From Bacillus sp. AFS029637 (GTDB lineage Bacteria > Bacillota > Bacilli > Bacillales > Bacillaceae_G), in NCBI RefSeq assembly GCF_002584985.1, contig NZ_NUPZ01000015.1:1-64000 (forward strand): a DNA stretch of 64,000 nt. The letters are read 5' to 3'. The notes under the pieces were generated by a model, which was not told the origin of the DNA, did no database searches, and saw nothing but the letters and a program-made list of their open reading frames with translations. This document shows positions 35,169 to 44,273 of this stretch, in pieces; the stretch's first letter is position 1, and every line of letters starts with the position of its first letter. The translations under genes and the position numbers were made by a program.

Positions 35169-35666
35169 CTAATCTATGCTCGGTTCCTCATTTCGTATCG
35201 GCAATACCGTCGAATATTTAATTTCGCGAAGTGCTAAACTCGTCTGTATACGTGTAATACCAAGCTTATTCAGCTTTCTAATAAACTGTTCCAGCTCTTT
35301 GCGATCACGATTTGCAACCTTTAATAAATAATCGTACTCTCCTGTTAAACAGTGACATTCTAACACTTCCGGCATCGATTCTAATTCTTTCTCCAACACT
35401 TCTAGCTTATCGGATTGATGAATATTCGTACTCATAAAAATAAAACATAGTAAATCAAACCCAAGCTTTTCTTGATTTAAAATCGCAACTTGCTTATCAA
35501 TGAAACCTTCTCCATCTAATCTTTTTATTCTTGCATGCATCGCAGCTGGTGATAAATTAACGCGGCGTGCTAGCTCTGCATTACTTACTTGTGACTCCTT
35601 CTGCAATATATCTAAAATTTGTACATCTAAATCGTCCAACACTTTAATAACAGATGACTCCACCAA
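35169..35666 (-). CDS. Lrp/AsnC-family transcriptional regulator
   Basis: A 165-aa Lrp-type regulator: N-terminal HTH (LDVQILDILQKESQVSNAELARRVNLSPAAMHARIKRL) and C-terminal RAM/AsnC ligand domain (VLECHCLTGEYDYLLKVANRD). It starts at GTG 35666, 6 nt after GGGGGGA. It is divergent from an EamA exporter gene 200 bp away. Amino acid-responsive Lrp proteins often control such adjacent exporters. Confidence 0.9.
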   Translation of the reverse strand: MVESSVIKVLDDLDVQILDILQKESQVSNAELARRVNLSPAAMHARIKRLDGEGFIDKQVAILNQEKLGFDLLCFIFMSTNIHQSDKLEVLEKELESMPEVLECHCLTGEYDYLLKVANRDRKELEQFIRKLNKLGITRIQTSLALREIKYSTVLPIRNEEPSID

Positions 35667-35867
35667 AATCCCCCCTTTTTACTACCGATGATTATTCGAA
35701 AAAACACCTTATAATTTATATAAAACTGAATGTTTTTCTGTGAATATCATTTATAACTAAACATTTTATTGAGTTTTTACCATTATACAAAATAATATAT
35801 TACACAATAAAGAAAAATGCTAAAATTATTTACAATTCACATTGATTACAACAAAGGGGATTTTAGC

Positions 35868-36779
35868 ATGCCTTATTTTTATGTCTTTTTATTATTACTC
35901 ACGAGCTTATTATGGGGAGGAAATTTTGTCGTTGGGAAATCACTCGTCGATCATGCCTCACCGATGACACTGACAAGTTTGAGATGGATCATTGCCATTG
36001 TTTGTTTATTGCCGATGGTATGGTTTAAAGAAAAGAAAATCATTCCACCACGTGCTGCAATACTTCCGTTAATACTGATGGGAATTTCAGGGGTCGCTCT
36101 TTTTAACATCTTTCAATTTTTAGCATTAGAAAAAACATCCGCAACGAATGTAGGGCTTATTTCTACATTGAACGCAATTTCAATTGCACTATTTTCAGTA
36201 TTATTTTTAAAAGAAAAAGTAAATACACTTCAAATCCTATCCATGATTCTTTCATTCTTTGGGGTGGTTCTCGTACTTTTAAAAGGTGATTTCTCACTTT
36301 TATTTTCACTACATTTTAATAGCGGAGATTTATGGATGATGGCGGCAGTTTGCATTTGGGGAATGTATTCTGTTTGCAGTAAATGGGCAACTAAAACAAC
36401 GACACCACTTATGGCGACGTTATATTCTGGTATTTTCGGCGTTATTTTATTACTGCCATTTAACATAGGGAACTTTACTGTTACAAATATAAATACGTCT
36501 TTCATTACATCACTTTTATATACAGGGCTTATTTCTACAGTTCTTTGTATGGTGTTTTGGAATATTGGCGTACAAAAATTAGGAGCTACAACATCCGGGA
36601 TTTTTCTAAACTTCAATCCAATTTTCACAGCAATTTTAGCATTCTTTTTCCTCGGAGAAGAATTAACGTGGATACAAATTTTAGGTACAATGATCGTTGT
36701 GACAGGATGTTATTTATTTTCTCACTTCAAAACTGTTGCTGTTCAGCCAACTAGAGCTTTAATACGAAAGCACTCCTAA
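35868..36779 (+). CDS. DMT-superfamily EamA transporter
   Basis: A 303-aa protein with ten membrane segments and two EamA repeats. Signatures include LTSLLWGGNFVVGKSLVDHASPMTLTSLRWIIA near the N terminus and PIFTAILAFFFLGEELTWIQILGTMIVVTGCYLF near the end. ATG at 35868 follows AAAGGGGA; the longer frame upstream lacks a site. A likely exporter of an amino acid or metabolite, paired with the divergent Lrp regulator. Confidence 0.88.
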   Translation: MPYFYVFLLLLTSLLWGGNFVVGKSLVDHASPMTLTSLRWIIAIVCLLPMVWFKEKKIIPPRAAILPLILMGISGVALFNIFQFLALEKTSATNVGLISTLNAISIALFSVLFLKEKVNTLQILSMILSFFGVVLVLLKGDFSLLFSLHFNSGDLWMMAAVCIWGMYSVCSKWATKTTTPLMATLYSGIFGVILLLPFNIGNFTVTNINTSFITSLLYTGLISTVLCMVFWNIGVQKLGATTSGIFLNFNPIFTAILAFFFLGEELTWIQILGTMIVVTGCYLFSHFKTVAVQPTRALIRKHS

Positions 36780-36780
36780 C

Positions 36781-36815
36781 AAAAAACATTATCCTCTTTA
36801 TGGATAATGTTTTTT
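36781..36815. terminator. Terminator between the EamA and mupG genes
   Basis: A perfect 14-bp stem pairs AAAAAACATTATCC with GGATAATGTTTTTT; it serves both convergent genes. Confidence 0.85.
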
Positions 36816-36819
36816 GACT

Positions 36820-37881
36820 TTAATCGTTAGAAATAAGTTTAAATTTCTGTCCCGCATGAATAAAAGGCAGTAATGAAATATCCTCTTCCACAACCATTCC
36901 AACAACATTCACTTTCTCATCTACAGGTAAATCATGTACAACAACTTGCATCTCCCCAGCATATCTGCCGTACAATTCATTATCAATTGTAATGCTGCCT
37001 TTCTTTCTTGCAATTGTATGCATTGGCTGTAACACAACTTTATTTCCTTCTCTTGATTCTACAGAGCGAATGACATCACGCGCGGGATCTAATCGATTCG
37101 TATGCACTCTCTCTACCATTTTTAATACTTCTCTATCAGTTATAAGTGATTTATAGCGCAGCGGAATAATCCCTCTACTCGCACTCGCTATCTCTTGTAC
37201 ACTTTCTAGACTTCCGCTTATATCTCCAATTAACACCTTATCGACACCACAATCTTGTACAAGTTCTAAATACGCTTCAAGCGGGCGCATATTGCGATGC
37301 TTTTCTAACGTCGGTAAACCTTCATATAACGGACCACGTTTTTCCCCATCTCCCTGAATAAATGCCATCGTTTTTATTCCGCACTCATGTAAATATTGAT
37401 TTTGCTTTTGTAAGAACGACTTTGCTAGTCCTGTTTCGGGACGCGGGTAAAAATTATGCCACGCTTCTACATTTTCTATCCGTATCTTTTCAGCGATTAA
37501 CTCTTCCCAAAAAGATTCTGTAATCGTACTCGCATTTAAAGCCACTTTCATCTTATGGGACACGCGCGCAATTTCTTTCGGCGCAATGCCATAGTCCATT
37601 CGTAAACCAGTAATGCCAAAGCCCAATAACTCTTCCACATTTTCATACGATATTCCTAAATGATGTAACGATTTCGGAGAGACATCAACCATTAACTCCA
37701 TTTCATTTTCGAGAGCTTGTTTCCCAAGTATTTGAATTAACTCTTTATACGTACCCGGATCATCTTCTGGAATATGAAGTGATGTAAAAATAGATGAAAA
37801 CCCGTTTTCCTTCGCTACTTTTAGCCACTCTTCTTGTTTCTCTACTCGCTCTTTTGAAAGATAAATTGAAACTCCTATCAT
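36820..37881 (-). CDS. mupG: MupG, 6-phospho-N-acetylmuramidase (DUF871 family)
   Basis: A 353-aa TIM-barrel protein of the former DUF871 family. S. aureus MupG splits the MurNAc-6-phosphate-GlcNAc disaccharide taken up by MurP. Recognisable blocks are GVSIYLSKE at the start, LMVDVSPKSLHHLGISY, GLRMDYG, HNFYPRPETGL and EGLPTLEKHR, with a C-terminal cyclophilin-like beta domain (SITIDNELYGRYAGEMQVV). It is third in a murQ-murP-mupG operon, 55 nt after murP, the S. aureus-type salvage set. A second family member is at 60987-62075. Confidence 0.88.
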   Translation of the reverse strand: MIGVSIYLSKERVEKQEEWLKVAKENGFSSIFTSLHIPEDDPGTYKELIQILGKQALENEMELMVDVSPKSLHHLGISYENVEELLGFGITGLRMDYGIAPKEIARVSHKMKVALNASTITESFWEELIAEKIRIENVEAWHNFYPRPETGLAKSFLQKQNQYLHECGIKTMAFIQGDGEKRGPLYEGLPTLEKHRNMRPLEAYLELVQDCGVDKVLIGDISGSLESVQEIASASRGIIPLRYKSLITDREVLKMVERVHTNRLDPARDVIRSVESREGNKVVLQPMHTIARKKGSITIDNELYGRYAGEMQVVVHDLPVDEKVNVVGMVVEEDISLLPFIHAGQKFKLISND

Positions 37882-37936
37882 ATAAATCTCCCTCTCTATG
37901 AATAGAAAAAGAGAAAGGAAATCCCTTTCTCTTTTT

Positions 37937-39301
37937 CTATATATTTTCTGCCATTTCTTCTTTGAATCCGAAGAAGTACGTAAAGATGAATCCGAAAGTA
38001 TATGCCACTACTAATCCAAGGAAATATAATAAATATTTATTATCAGCAATTAACGGAATTAAAGATAATCCTGATACGCCAATTCCGAGTGCGGCTGTGT
38101 GCATAACTGCTTGGAATGCACCGCCAACTGCTGCGCCTAAACAAGCAGTAAGAAACGGTTTCCCAAGTGGTAATGTAACCCCGTATAATAACGGTTCGCC
38201 AATTCCTAAAAATCCAACTGGCAATGCACCTTTAATTACGTTACGAAGTCGTTTATTTTTTGTTTTTACATAAATCGCAATCGCTGCTCCTACTTGCCCA
38301 GCGCCAGCCATTGCGAGTACCGGTAATAAAGGCGTTACTTGCGTTTGATTAATAAATTCCATATGAATTGGTGTTAAACCGTGATGTAGTCCGACCATAA
38401 CGAGAGGTAAAAATGTTCCGGCCAGCACTGCTCCAGCAAACGCTCCACCAATATTTAAAATAGCATTAATTCCGCTTGTAATTCCTTCAGATAAGAAACC
38501 TGCAACTGGCTGAATTGCTAACATCGTTACGATACTTACCACTAATACAGTAATGAGTGGTGTCACAATAATATCAACTGCATTTGGCACAGCTTTTCGA
38601 ACTTGTCTTTCCACTACAACCATAAGCCACGCTGCAAAAATAACTGCAAACAATCCGCCCCGTCCGGGTACGAGCGCTTCACCGAATAACTTTACGTTCG
38701 CCATTGCCGGGTTGAAAATTAAAATACCAGCAATTGCCCCAAGAACCGGTGTCCCGCCGAATTCCTTCGCTGTATTCCAGCCGACTAAAATTCCTAGGAA
38801 TGTAAAGATACCTCCGCCAATAAGTAGTAACATTTGCAGCCACGTAGCATTCGGATCAGCACCTGCGTTTTTCGCGAAGTTAGCAACCCCGTTTATAATT
38901 CCTGACGCAACAAGACCGGGAATTAACGGAATGAAAATACTTCCTATTTTTCGTAAAAAGTTTTTCACTGGTGTATTATTTTTCTTCTTAATCTCTGACT
39001 TCATCTCTTGCCCAATATCCTCAAGATGATGATCTGCCACCTCACCAATTCGCAGTCCCGTTAAACCTTCCATTTCAGCTGCTACTTTATTTACTGTCCC
39101 TGGACCAACGACAACTTGGAGCGTCTCATCTTCAATGACCCCCATAACCCCTTCAACCTTTTTCAAAAGGTCCATATTCACTTTACTTTCATCATGAAGC
39201 GTTAATCGTAGCCTCGTCATACAATGAGCAATGCCACGAATATTTTTTATTCCCCCAAGTTGCTCCGAAATTTCTTTGGCCATTCTCTCTTCTTTCTTCA
39301 T
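37937..39301 (-). CDS. murP: MurP, MurNAc-type PTS transporter EIIBC
   Basis: A 454-aa PTS protein: an N-terminal IIB domain with the phosphorylated cysteine in IAHCMTRLR (residue ~27), then a glucose-superfamily IIC domain with about ten helices and the GxLPVGFLGIGEPLLYGVTLP motif. It lacks its own IIA domain, so it must use another EIIA. Operon neighbours murQ and mupG define the substrate as MurNAc or MurNAc-GlcNAc from wall turnover. GGAGGGGGG lies 8 nt before the ATG. Confidence 0.88.
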   Translation of the reverse strand: MKKEERMAKEISEQLGGIKNIRGIAHCMTRLRLTLHDESKVNMDLLKKVEGVMGVIEDETLQVVVGPGTVNKVAAEMEGLTGLRIGEVADHHLEDIGQEMKSEIKKKNNTPVKNFLRKIGSIFIPLIPGLVASGIINGVANFAKNAGADPNATWLQMLLLIGGGIFTFLGILVGWNTAKEFGGTPVLGAIAGILIFNPAMANVKLFGEALVPGRGGLFAVIFAAWLMVVVERQVRKAVPNAVDIIVTPLITVLVVSIVTMLAIQPVAGFLSEGITSGINAILNIGGAFAGAVLAGTFLPLVMVGLHHGLTPIHMEFINQTQVTPLLPVLAMAGAGQVGAAIAIYVKTKNKRLRNVIKGALPVGFLGIGEPLLYGVTLPLGKPFLTACLGAAVGGAFQAVMHTAALGIGVSGLSLIPLIADNKYLLYFLGLVVAYTFGFIFTYFFGFKEEMAENI

Positions 39302-39325
39302 AATAGAACCCCCCTCCCTATTATT

Positions 39326-40210
39326 TTATAATGCCTTCTTCACAAACCCTTTCGTGCATTTTAATTTCTCCAGTGCTTCCCCATGCTCACACTGCAATAG
39401 CACCATAACAATCGCAGCTTTCACGTTACGTTCTGCTTTTTCATAATACTCTGCTGCTACTTCATAACTAATGCCTGTTGCTTCCATAATAATTCGTTTT
39501 GATCGTTCTACTAACTTTTCATTTGTAGATTGAACATCTACCATTAAGTTTTTATATACTTTCCCAACACCAATCATGGAAGCTGTTGAAATCATATTCA
39601 GCACTAATTTTTGTGCTGTACCAGCTTTTAAGCGCGTTGATCCTGTTAAAATTTCTGCACCTGTTTCTACTTCCACATTTAATTTTGCATATTTACTTAT
39701 TTCAGCATGTTTATTACAAGAAATACTAGCTGTACTCGCTCCCACGCTACCCGCGTATTTCAAGCCGCCAATTACATAAGGAGTTCGACCACTTGCTGCA
39801 ATGCCAATTACAGTATCTTTCTCATTTAATCCAATACTTTTTAAATCTTCTTCTGCTAACTCTTCGCGGTCTTCAGCACCTTCCACCGCTTTAGTAAACG
39901 CTTTCAATCCACCTGCTATAAATCCTTGCACCATTGTGTCATCTGTACCAAATGTAGGCGGGCATTCCACCGCGTCCAAAATGCCTAAACGACCACTCGT
40001 ACCAGCCCCAATGTAAATTAATCGACCCTCTTCTTCAAAGGATTTAATAACAATTTGGACAACTTTTTCAATCTGTTCTATCTCTTTTTCAACTGCTAAC
40101 GCAACAGTTCGATCTTCTTCATTCATACTTTGTAGAACTTCTTTTATGCTCATCTCATCTAAATTCATCGTCTTCTCGTTGCGATGTTCTGTAGATAAAT
40201 TTTCTAACAT
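39326..40210 (-). CDS. murQ: MurQ, N-acetylmuramic acid-6-phosphate etherase
   Basis: A 294-aa SIS-domain enzyme cleaving the lactyl ether of MurNAc-6-P to GlcNAc-6-P and D-lactate. It has the signature blocks STEHRN, RLIYIGAGTSGRLGILDAVECPPTFG, GAEDREE, GIAASGRTPYVIGGL and TGSTRLKAGTAQKLVLNMIST. ATG at 40210 follows AGAAGGTGAC; the frame upstream is not used. It is the first gene of the operon, behind two MurR-type palindromes. Its product feeds amino-sugar metabolism. Confidence 0.93.
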   Translation of the reverse strand: MLENLSTEHRNEKTMNLDEMSIKEVLQSMNEEDRTVALAVEKEIEQIEKVVQIVIKSFEEEGRLIYIGAGTSGRLGILDAVECPPTFGTDDTMVQGFIAGGLKAFTKAVEGAEDREELAEEDLKSIGLNEKDTVIGIAASGRTPYVIGGLKYAGSVGASTASISCNKHAEISKYAKLNVEVETGAEILTGSTRLKAGTAQKLVLNMISTASMIGVGKVYKNLMVDVQSTNEKLVERSKRIIMEATGISYEVAAEYYEKAERNVKAAIVMVLLQCEHGEALEKLKCTKGFVKKAL

Positions 40211-40224
40211 GTTGTCACCTTCTC

Positions 40225-40239
40225 TGAAATTTAATTTCA
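40225..40239. promoter_or_regulatory. MurR/RpiR-type operator 1 (proximal to murQ)
   Basis: Palindrome TGAAATTTAATTTCA, located between the -10 and the murQ ribosome site. A near-identical copy lies 68 bp upstream. Confidence 0.7.
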
Positions 40240-40246
40240 TACTTTC

Positions 40247-40274
40247 ATTATAACTTCAAGAAATTTAAAATCAA
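40247..40274 (-). promoter_or_regulatory. murQ operon promoter
   Basis: On the minus strand TTGATT (40269-40274), 16 nt, perfect TATAAT (40247-40252). It is framed by the two operator copies. Confidence 0.75.
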
Positions 40275-40292
40275 TATTACTTTATTATTTTA

Positions 40293-40307
40293 TGAAATTT
40301 AATTTCT
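40293..40307. promoter_or_regulatory. MurR/RpiR-type operator 2 (distal)
   Basis: TGAAATTTAATTTCT, identical to operator 1 except the last base, upstream of the -35. Two sites flanking the promoter suggest repression by looping or occlusion. Confidence 0.65.
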
Positions 40308-40318
40308 TTTCATGACGA

Positions 40319-40415
40319 ATTTATCCCACTTTAACTGGCAGTAAAAGTCCGATTGGTTCAACTAATAATAAGTGGGGGATGAACAAAATCCCCACTTATT
40401 AAAGTTTCACTTTAT
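40319..40415 (-). repeat. bcr-like repeat, 97-bp copy
   Basis: On the minus strand it begins ATAAAGTGAAACTTTAAT, contains the hairpin AAGTGGGGAT / ATCCCCCACTT-type pair, and ends AAGTGGGATAAAT. It lacks the second inverted pair of the 22446 copy. It sits between the murR terminator and the distal murQ operator. Confidence 0.7.
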
Positions 40416-40425
40416 GTCAGTATGC

Positions 40426-40452
40426 AAAAAAGATGGGTTTCCCCATCTTTTT
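40426..40452 (-). terminator. Terminator of murR
   Basis: Stem AAAAAGATGGG / CCCATCTTTTT overlapping the murR stop, followed by a T run on the minus strand. Confidence 0.8.
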
Positions 40453-41314
40453 ATTTTAACTTCCGTAACCGCAGCGCTTCTTCTCTCGTCTCCATAAATT
40501 GATCCAGCACTTTATTACCAATACGATTAAAAGTAATCACATATAAAGCATCAATCATATTCAGCTGTGTCATTCTGGAAGCAATACTCGCGATGCGATG
40601 ATCTTGCTCTACATCTGGCATACAAAGACGAATGTCTGCCTCTTTATATAAAGGTGATGATTGATCAAGCTTCGTAATTCCGATAACCGTTGCACCTTGC
40701 CTCTTCGCATATTGCGCCATTTCAAGCACATCTTTCGTTCGACCAGATGTTGAAATCGCAACAAATATATCGCCCTCTTTTAAATTCGTCACGAGTGGCA
40801 ACATCATATGAAAATCAGATAGCATCATCGCTGTAAATCCGAGCCTTGTAAATTTATAAGCCCCATCCATCGCCGGAGTAGCTGATCCACCTACTCCGTA
40901 AAATATAATTTTATCCGCATTGGCAATAAGATCCGCTGCTTTCTCCAGCTCCTTCTTATCTATAGCCGTAACGCTCGCCTCAATTGCAGCTTTATTCACA
41001 TACGTAACTTTATTAAACAAATCGTACGGTCCATCTTCTGTATTCATCACTGAAAAATCATTAATATTATAATCAGCAATCGTTAATTCACGAACGAGCG
41101 CTATCTTAAATGCTTTAAAGCTCCCAATCCCAATTGACTTACAAAAGCGAACAACACTCGCTTCACTTGCGCCTGCATTCATTGACACTTCTTTCGTCGT
41201 TAAGTTCGGGACAATCTCTGCATTCTCCATTATGTACATGGCAATCTTCTTTTCAGCTGGTGAAAATTGATCCATATTACTTTCAATTTTAAATAGTAAT
41301 GTTGAAGCTTTCAC
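40451..41314 (-). CDS. murR: MurR, RpiR-family regulator of MurNAc catabolism
   Basis: A 287-aa RpiR protein: N-terminal HTH (LTTKEVSMNAGASEASVVRFCKSIGIGSFKAFK) and a C-terminal SIS sugar-phosphate domain (IIFYGVGGSATPAMDGAYKFTRLG; AISTSGRTKDVLEMA). It starts at GTG 41314 behind GGAGG. Located directly upstream of murQ-murP-mupG, it most likely represses that operon through the TGAAATT dyads and is relieved by MurNAc-6-P. Confidence 0.85.
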   Translation of the reverse strand: MKASTLLFKIESNMDQFSPAEKKIAMYIMENAEIVPNLTTKEVSMNAGASEASVVRFCKSIGIGSFKAFKIALVRELTIADYNINDFSVMNTEDGPYDLFNKVTYVNKAAIEASVTAIDKKELEKAADLIANADKIIFYGVGGSATPAMDGAYKFTRLGFTAMMLSDFHMMLPLVTNLKEGDIFVAISTSGRTKDVLEMAQYAKRQGATVIGITKLDQSSPLYKEADIRLCMPDVEQDHRIASIASRMTQLNMIDALYVITFNRIGNKVLDQFMETREEALRLRKLK

Positions 41315-41429
41315 TATTTAACCTCCACTTCGTAATCTTCACTCTTCCCTCTCCTTGTCATCACATACATAGATTTTACCATACTTACAAACCCTCCATG
41401 CCACATAACCATTGCTTTTTGCAATACAA

Positions 41430-41456
41430 AAGAGCTTACCTGCATCAGATAAGCCC
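41430..41456 (-). terminator. Terminator of the CPA2 antiporter gene
   Basis: Minus-strand stem GCTTATC / GGTAAGC followed by TCTTTTG. Confidence 0.6.
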
Positions 41457-41463
41457 TTCCTCT

Positions 41464-42591
41464 CTATACGAAATATTTCTTCAAAAGCGGCGGCGTAATA
41501 ATTGTCGTTAATATAACAACAATAACAATCGCTGTGAAATTTTCTTTCGCTAATAAATTCGCCGTAAGTCCATTTGCAGCGATGATAAGCGCTACTTCCC
41601 CGCGCGACACCATCCCTGCACCGATACTAATAGAAGATTGAAGGTTGAATCCTGTTAATCTTGCTCCTAAACCTGATCCGATTAACTTTGTGAAAATCGC
41701 AATAAGCGTCATGATGATAATGAACCAAAGTTGACTTCCAATACCTTGAAATGTAATTTCCATTCCGATACTTACGAAGAACACCGGCACAAATATCGCA
41801 TAAGCAATTGGTTCAATTTTATGTTCTACTTCATGCTTATACTCTGTTTGCGAAATGGCAATCCCTGCTGCAAACGCTCCAATAATACCTGCAATCCCCA
41901 TCATCTCACTATAATACGAAAAAGAGAAACAAATGATAAGTGCCGCACTAATTAACGCTTCCGATACACGAAGTGGGACAAGCATTTTCATAATCCACGG
42001 AACAACTTTCCATGCGATAAAAACAATACTGACAAAGAAAATAAGTTTCTTTACGATAACAAGCGTTATATTCACATCTTGCGTTCCTAAAAAACTCATA
42101 ACAAACGCTAATAAAATAACGACAATGACATCATCAAATACAGCAGCACCTAAAATGGTCGTACTTTCTCTCGTATTCATTTTTCCTAAATCACGTAACG
42201 TTTGTACCGTAATACTAACTGACGTTGCGCAAAGTAATAAACCTAAAAAAATTGCATGGGATTGCATTAATCCAAACAGCAATCCTGTTACATAACCACC
42301 GATGAAAGGAAAAATAATTCCACCAGCCGCTACTGCAAATGATGATTTTAAATTCCGATTTAACTCTTCTAAATCTGTTTCAAGGCCAGCCATAAACATG
42401 AGTAACAAAACACCAATCTCACTCAGTTCATCGATCAATTCAGAACTATTAATAATACCAAGCACAGCCGGACCGATAATAATACCAACAATTAATTTAC
42501 CAAGTACAGAAGGCTGGCCGAGTCTTACGCTAATATCACCAGCTACTTTCGTACAAAGTAAAATGACGACAAGTTCAAAATAAAATAACAT
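41464..42591 (-). CDS. CPA2 cation/proton antiporter (GerN/GerT/NapA type)
   Basis: A 375-aa, about 12-helix antiporter with the CPA2 signatures GQPSVLGKLIVGIIIGPAVLG, GLETDLEEL, GAAVFDDV (paired acidic residues) and AGMVSRGEVALIIA. B. cereus GerN (inosine germination) and GerT (outgrowth) belong to this group and look very similar; I cannot tell which paralogue this is. ATG at 42591 follows TAGGAGC by 8 nt. A degenerate bcr-like repeat lies 20 nt upstream. Confidence 0.85.
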   Translation of the reverse strand: MLFYFELVVILLCTKVAGDISVRLGQPSVLGKLIVGIIIGPAVLGIINSSELIDELSEIGVLLLMFMAGLETDLEELNRNLKSSFAVAAGGIIFPFIGGYVTGLLFGLMQSHAIFLGLLLCATSVSITVQTLRDLGKMNTRESTTILGAAVFDDVIVVILLAFVMSFLGTQDVNITLVIVKKLIFFVSIVFIAWKVVPWIMKMLVPLRVSEALISAALIICFSFSYYSEMMGIAGIIGAFAAGIAISQTEYKHEVEHKIEPIAYAIFVPVFFVSIGMEITFQGIGSQLWFIIIMTLIAIFTKLIGSGLGARLTGFNLQSSISIGAGMVSRGEVALIIAANGLTANLLAKENFTAIVIVVILTTIITPPLLKKYFV

Positions 42592-42610
42592 AACATCTGC
42601 TCCTACTTTA

Positions 42611-42660
42611 ACTTTAATCAGGGGGTTTTCTTCATCCGAAGTAGATTGGTAACCCCCGTC
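42611..42660 (+). repeat. Degenerate bcr-like repeat fragment
   Basis: ACTTTAATCAGGGGGTTTTC and the following TTCATCC match the opening of the 22446 repeat, then a GGGGGTT / AACCCCC pair. The copy is truncated and diverged, and sits just upstream of the antiporter ribosome site. Confidence 0.5.
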
Positions 42661-42869
42661 CATTTCTGCAAGTAGTTTCCCCTATTCATCCGCATTTTAT
42701 TTGTCATATTTTTATTTGACAAAATATTCTGAATTATAATAAAATTAATCCAGCAATTTTAAAAAACTACATACCATAACTGCACCTCCATTTCCTTACA
42801 TACTCTTTTCTAGTGGGCTCATACTATAGTCGCAGTTATGGAAATGAAAAAACGGGGGGAGAGTCCAAA

Positions 42870-44273
42870 GTGAAGTCATTATTGCGAAAAAAAGCACTTA
42901 GTACCGAATCACCACGGCAACTAGATCGGACATTAACGGCACTCGATTTAACCTTTTTAGGAATTGGCGCCGTAATTGGAACAGGGATCTTCGTATTAAC
43001 AGGGATTGTTGCAGCAAAACATTCTGGTCCTGGTATTATGCTATCATTCCTCATTGCTGCATTTACTTGTGCTTGCGTAGCCTTTTGTTATGCTGAATTC
43101 GCTTCTTCTATACCTGTCTCAGGAAGTGTGTATACTTACGCATATATGACAGTCGGAGAAATCGTCGCCTTCATCGTTGGTTGGTGTTTAATGCTCGAGT
43201 ATTTACTTGCCGTCGCAGCGGTAGCTGTTGGATGGTCTGGTTATTTGCAATCATTACTTCAAGGGTTTAACATACACCTTCCCGCCATTATTGCTTCGGC
43301 CCCTGGCGTCGGAAAAGGTGGGCTGATTGATTTACCAGCTGTTTGTATTTTACTACTCATTACGGGCCTATTAAGTTTTGGTATACGCGAAAGCGCACGC
43401 ATTAATAATATTATGGTTCTTATAAAATTAGCTGTTATTATCGCCTTTATCGTAGCAGGTGCAAAATATGTAAAACCTGAAAACTGGACGCCGTTCATTC
43501 CGTTCGGATACGACGGTATTATTACTGGAGCGGCCACTGTATTCTTTGCCTTTTTAGGTTTTGATGCAATCGCAACTGCTGCAGAAGAAACGAAAAAACC
43601 ACAGCGTGATTTACCAATTGGCATTATCGGTTCCCTTCTTATTTGTACTGTTTTATACATGATCGTATCTTTCGTTTTAACAGGCATGGTTCCTTATACA
43701 CAATTAGATGTTTCTGATCCAGTTGCATTTGCACTGCATTTCGTTGGTGAAGATACAATTGCAGGACTGCTCGCTGTTGGAGCCATGACGGGAATGACAA
43801 CCGTTCTTTTAGTCGTTATGTATGGACAAGTTCGCGTTTCGTATGCGATGAGCCGTGATGGTTTACTTCCAAAAGCATTAGCGCGTGTAAATAAAAGAGT
43901 AAAAATCCCTTTATTAAATACGTGGATCACTGGCGTTGTTGCCGCTTTATTGTCAGGATTTTTAGACTTACACTTACTAGCAAACTTAGTAAACATCGGT
44001 ACGTTAACAGCATTCACGTTCGTTTGCTGCGCTGTCCTTATTTTACGAAAAACACATCCTGACTTAAAACGAGGATTCCGTACACCTTTCGTACCTGTAT
44101 TACCAATTGTTGCGATTCTTTGTTGTTTATATTTAATGATTAATTTGTCTAAAACGACATGGATTAGCTTTATAGCTTGGCTTATAGCCGGCTTATGCTT
44201 CTATTTCTTCTACTCTAGAAAACATAGTCATCTAGCTACTGAAAAAACAAATGATGAAAAGAAAAAAGCATAA
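42870..44273 (+). CDS. Cationic amino acid-type permease (APC superfamily, YfnA-like)
   Basis: A 467-aa permease of the CAT family with about 12 helices. The N-terminal RQLDRTLTALDLTFLGIGAVIGTGIFVLTG motif and central FFAFLGFDAIATAAEETKKPQRDLP block are characteristic. The start is GTG 42870, 6 nt after GGGGGGAGAG. It is a solitary gene with its own terminator. It imports amino acids, perhaps basic or branched-chain; the substrate is not readable from sequence. Confidence 0.88.
   Translation: MKSLLRKKALSTESPRQLDRTLTALDLTFLGIGAVIGTGIFVLTGIVAAKHSGPGIMLSFLIAAFTCACVAFCYAEFASSIPVSGSVYTYAYMTVGEIVAFIVGWCLMLEYLLAVAAVAVGWSGYLQSLLQGFNIHLPAIIASAPGVGKGGLIDLPAVCILLLITGLLSFGIRESARINNIMVLIKLAVIIAFIVAGAKYVKPENWTPFIPFGYDGIITGAATVFFAFLGFDAIATAAEETKKPQRDLPIGIIGSLLICTVLYMIVSFVLTGMVPYTQLDVSDPVAFALHFVGEDTIAGLLAVGAMTGMTTVLLVVMYGQVRVSYAMSRDGLLPKALARVNKRVKIPLLNTWITGVVAALLSGFLDLHLLANLVNIGTLTAFTFVCCAVLILRKTHPDLKRGFRTPFVPVLPIVAILCCLYLMINLSKTTWISFIAWLIAGLCFYFFYSRKHSHLATEKTNDEKKKA

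Noticed and set aside
31205..42830. Shared 11-mer GTGGGCTCATA at about 31208 and 42813
   Set aside because: Similarity does not extend convincingly beyond the 11-mer; possibly decayed repeat sequence but not supportable as a feature.
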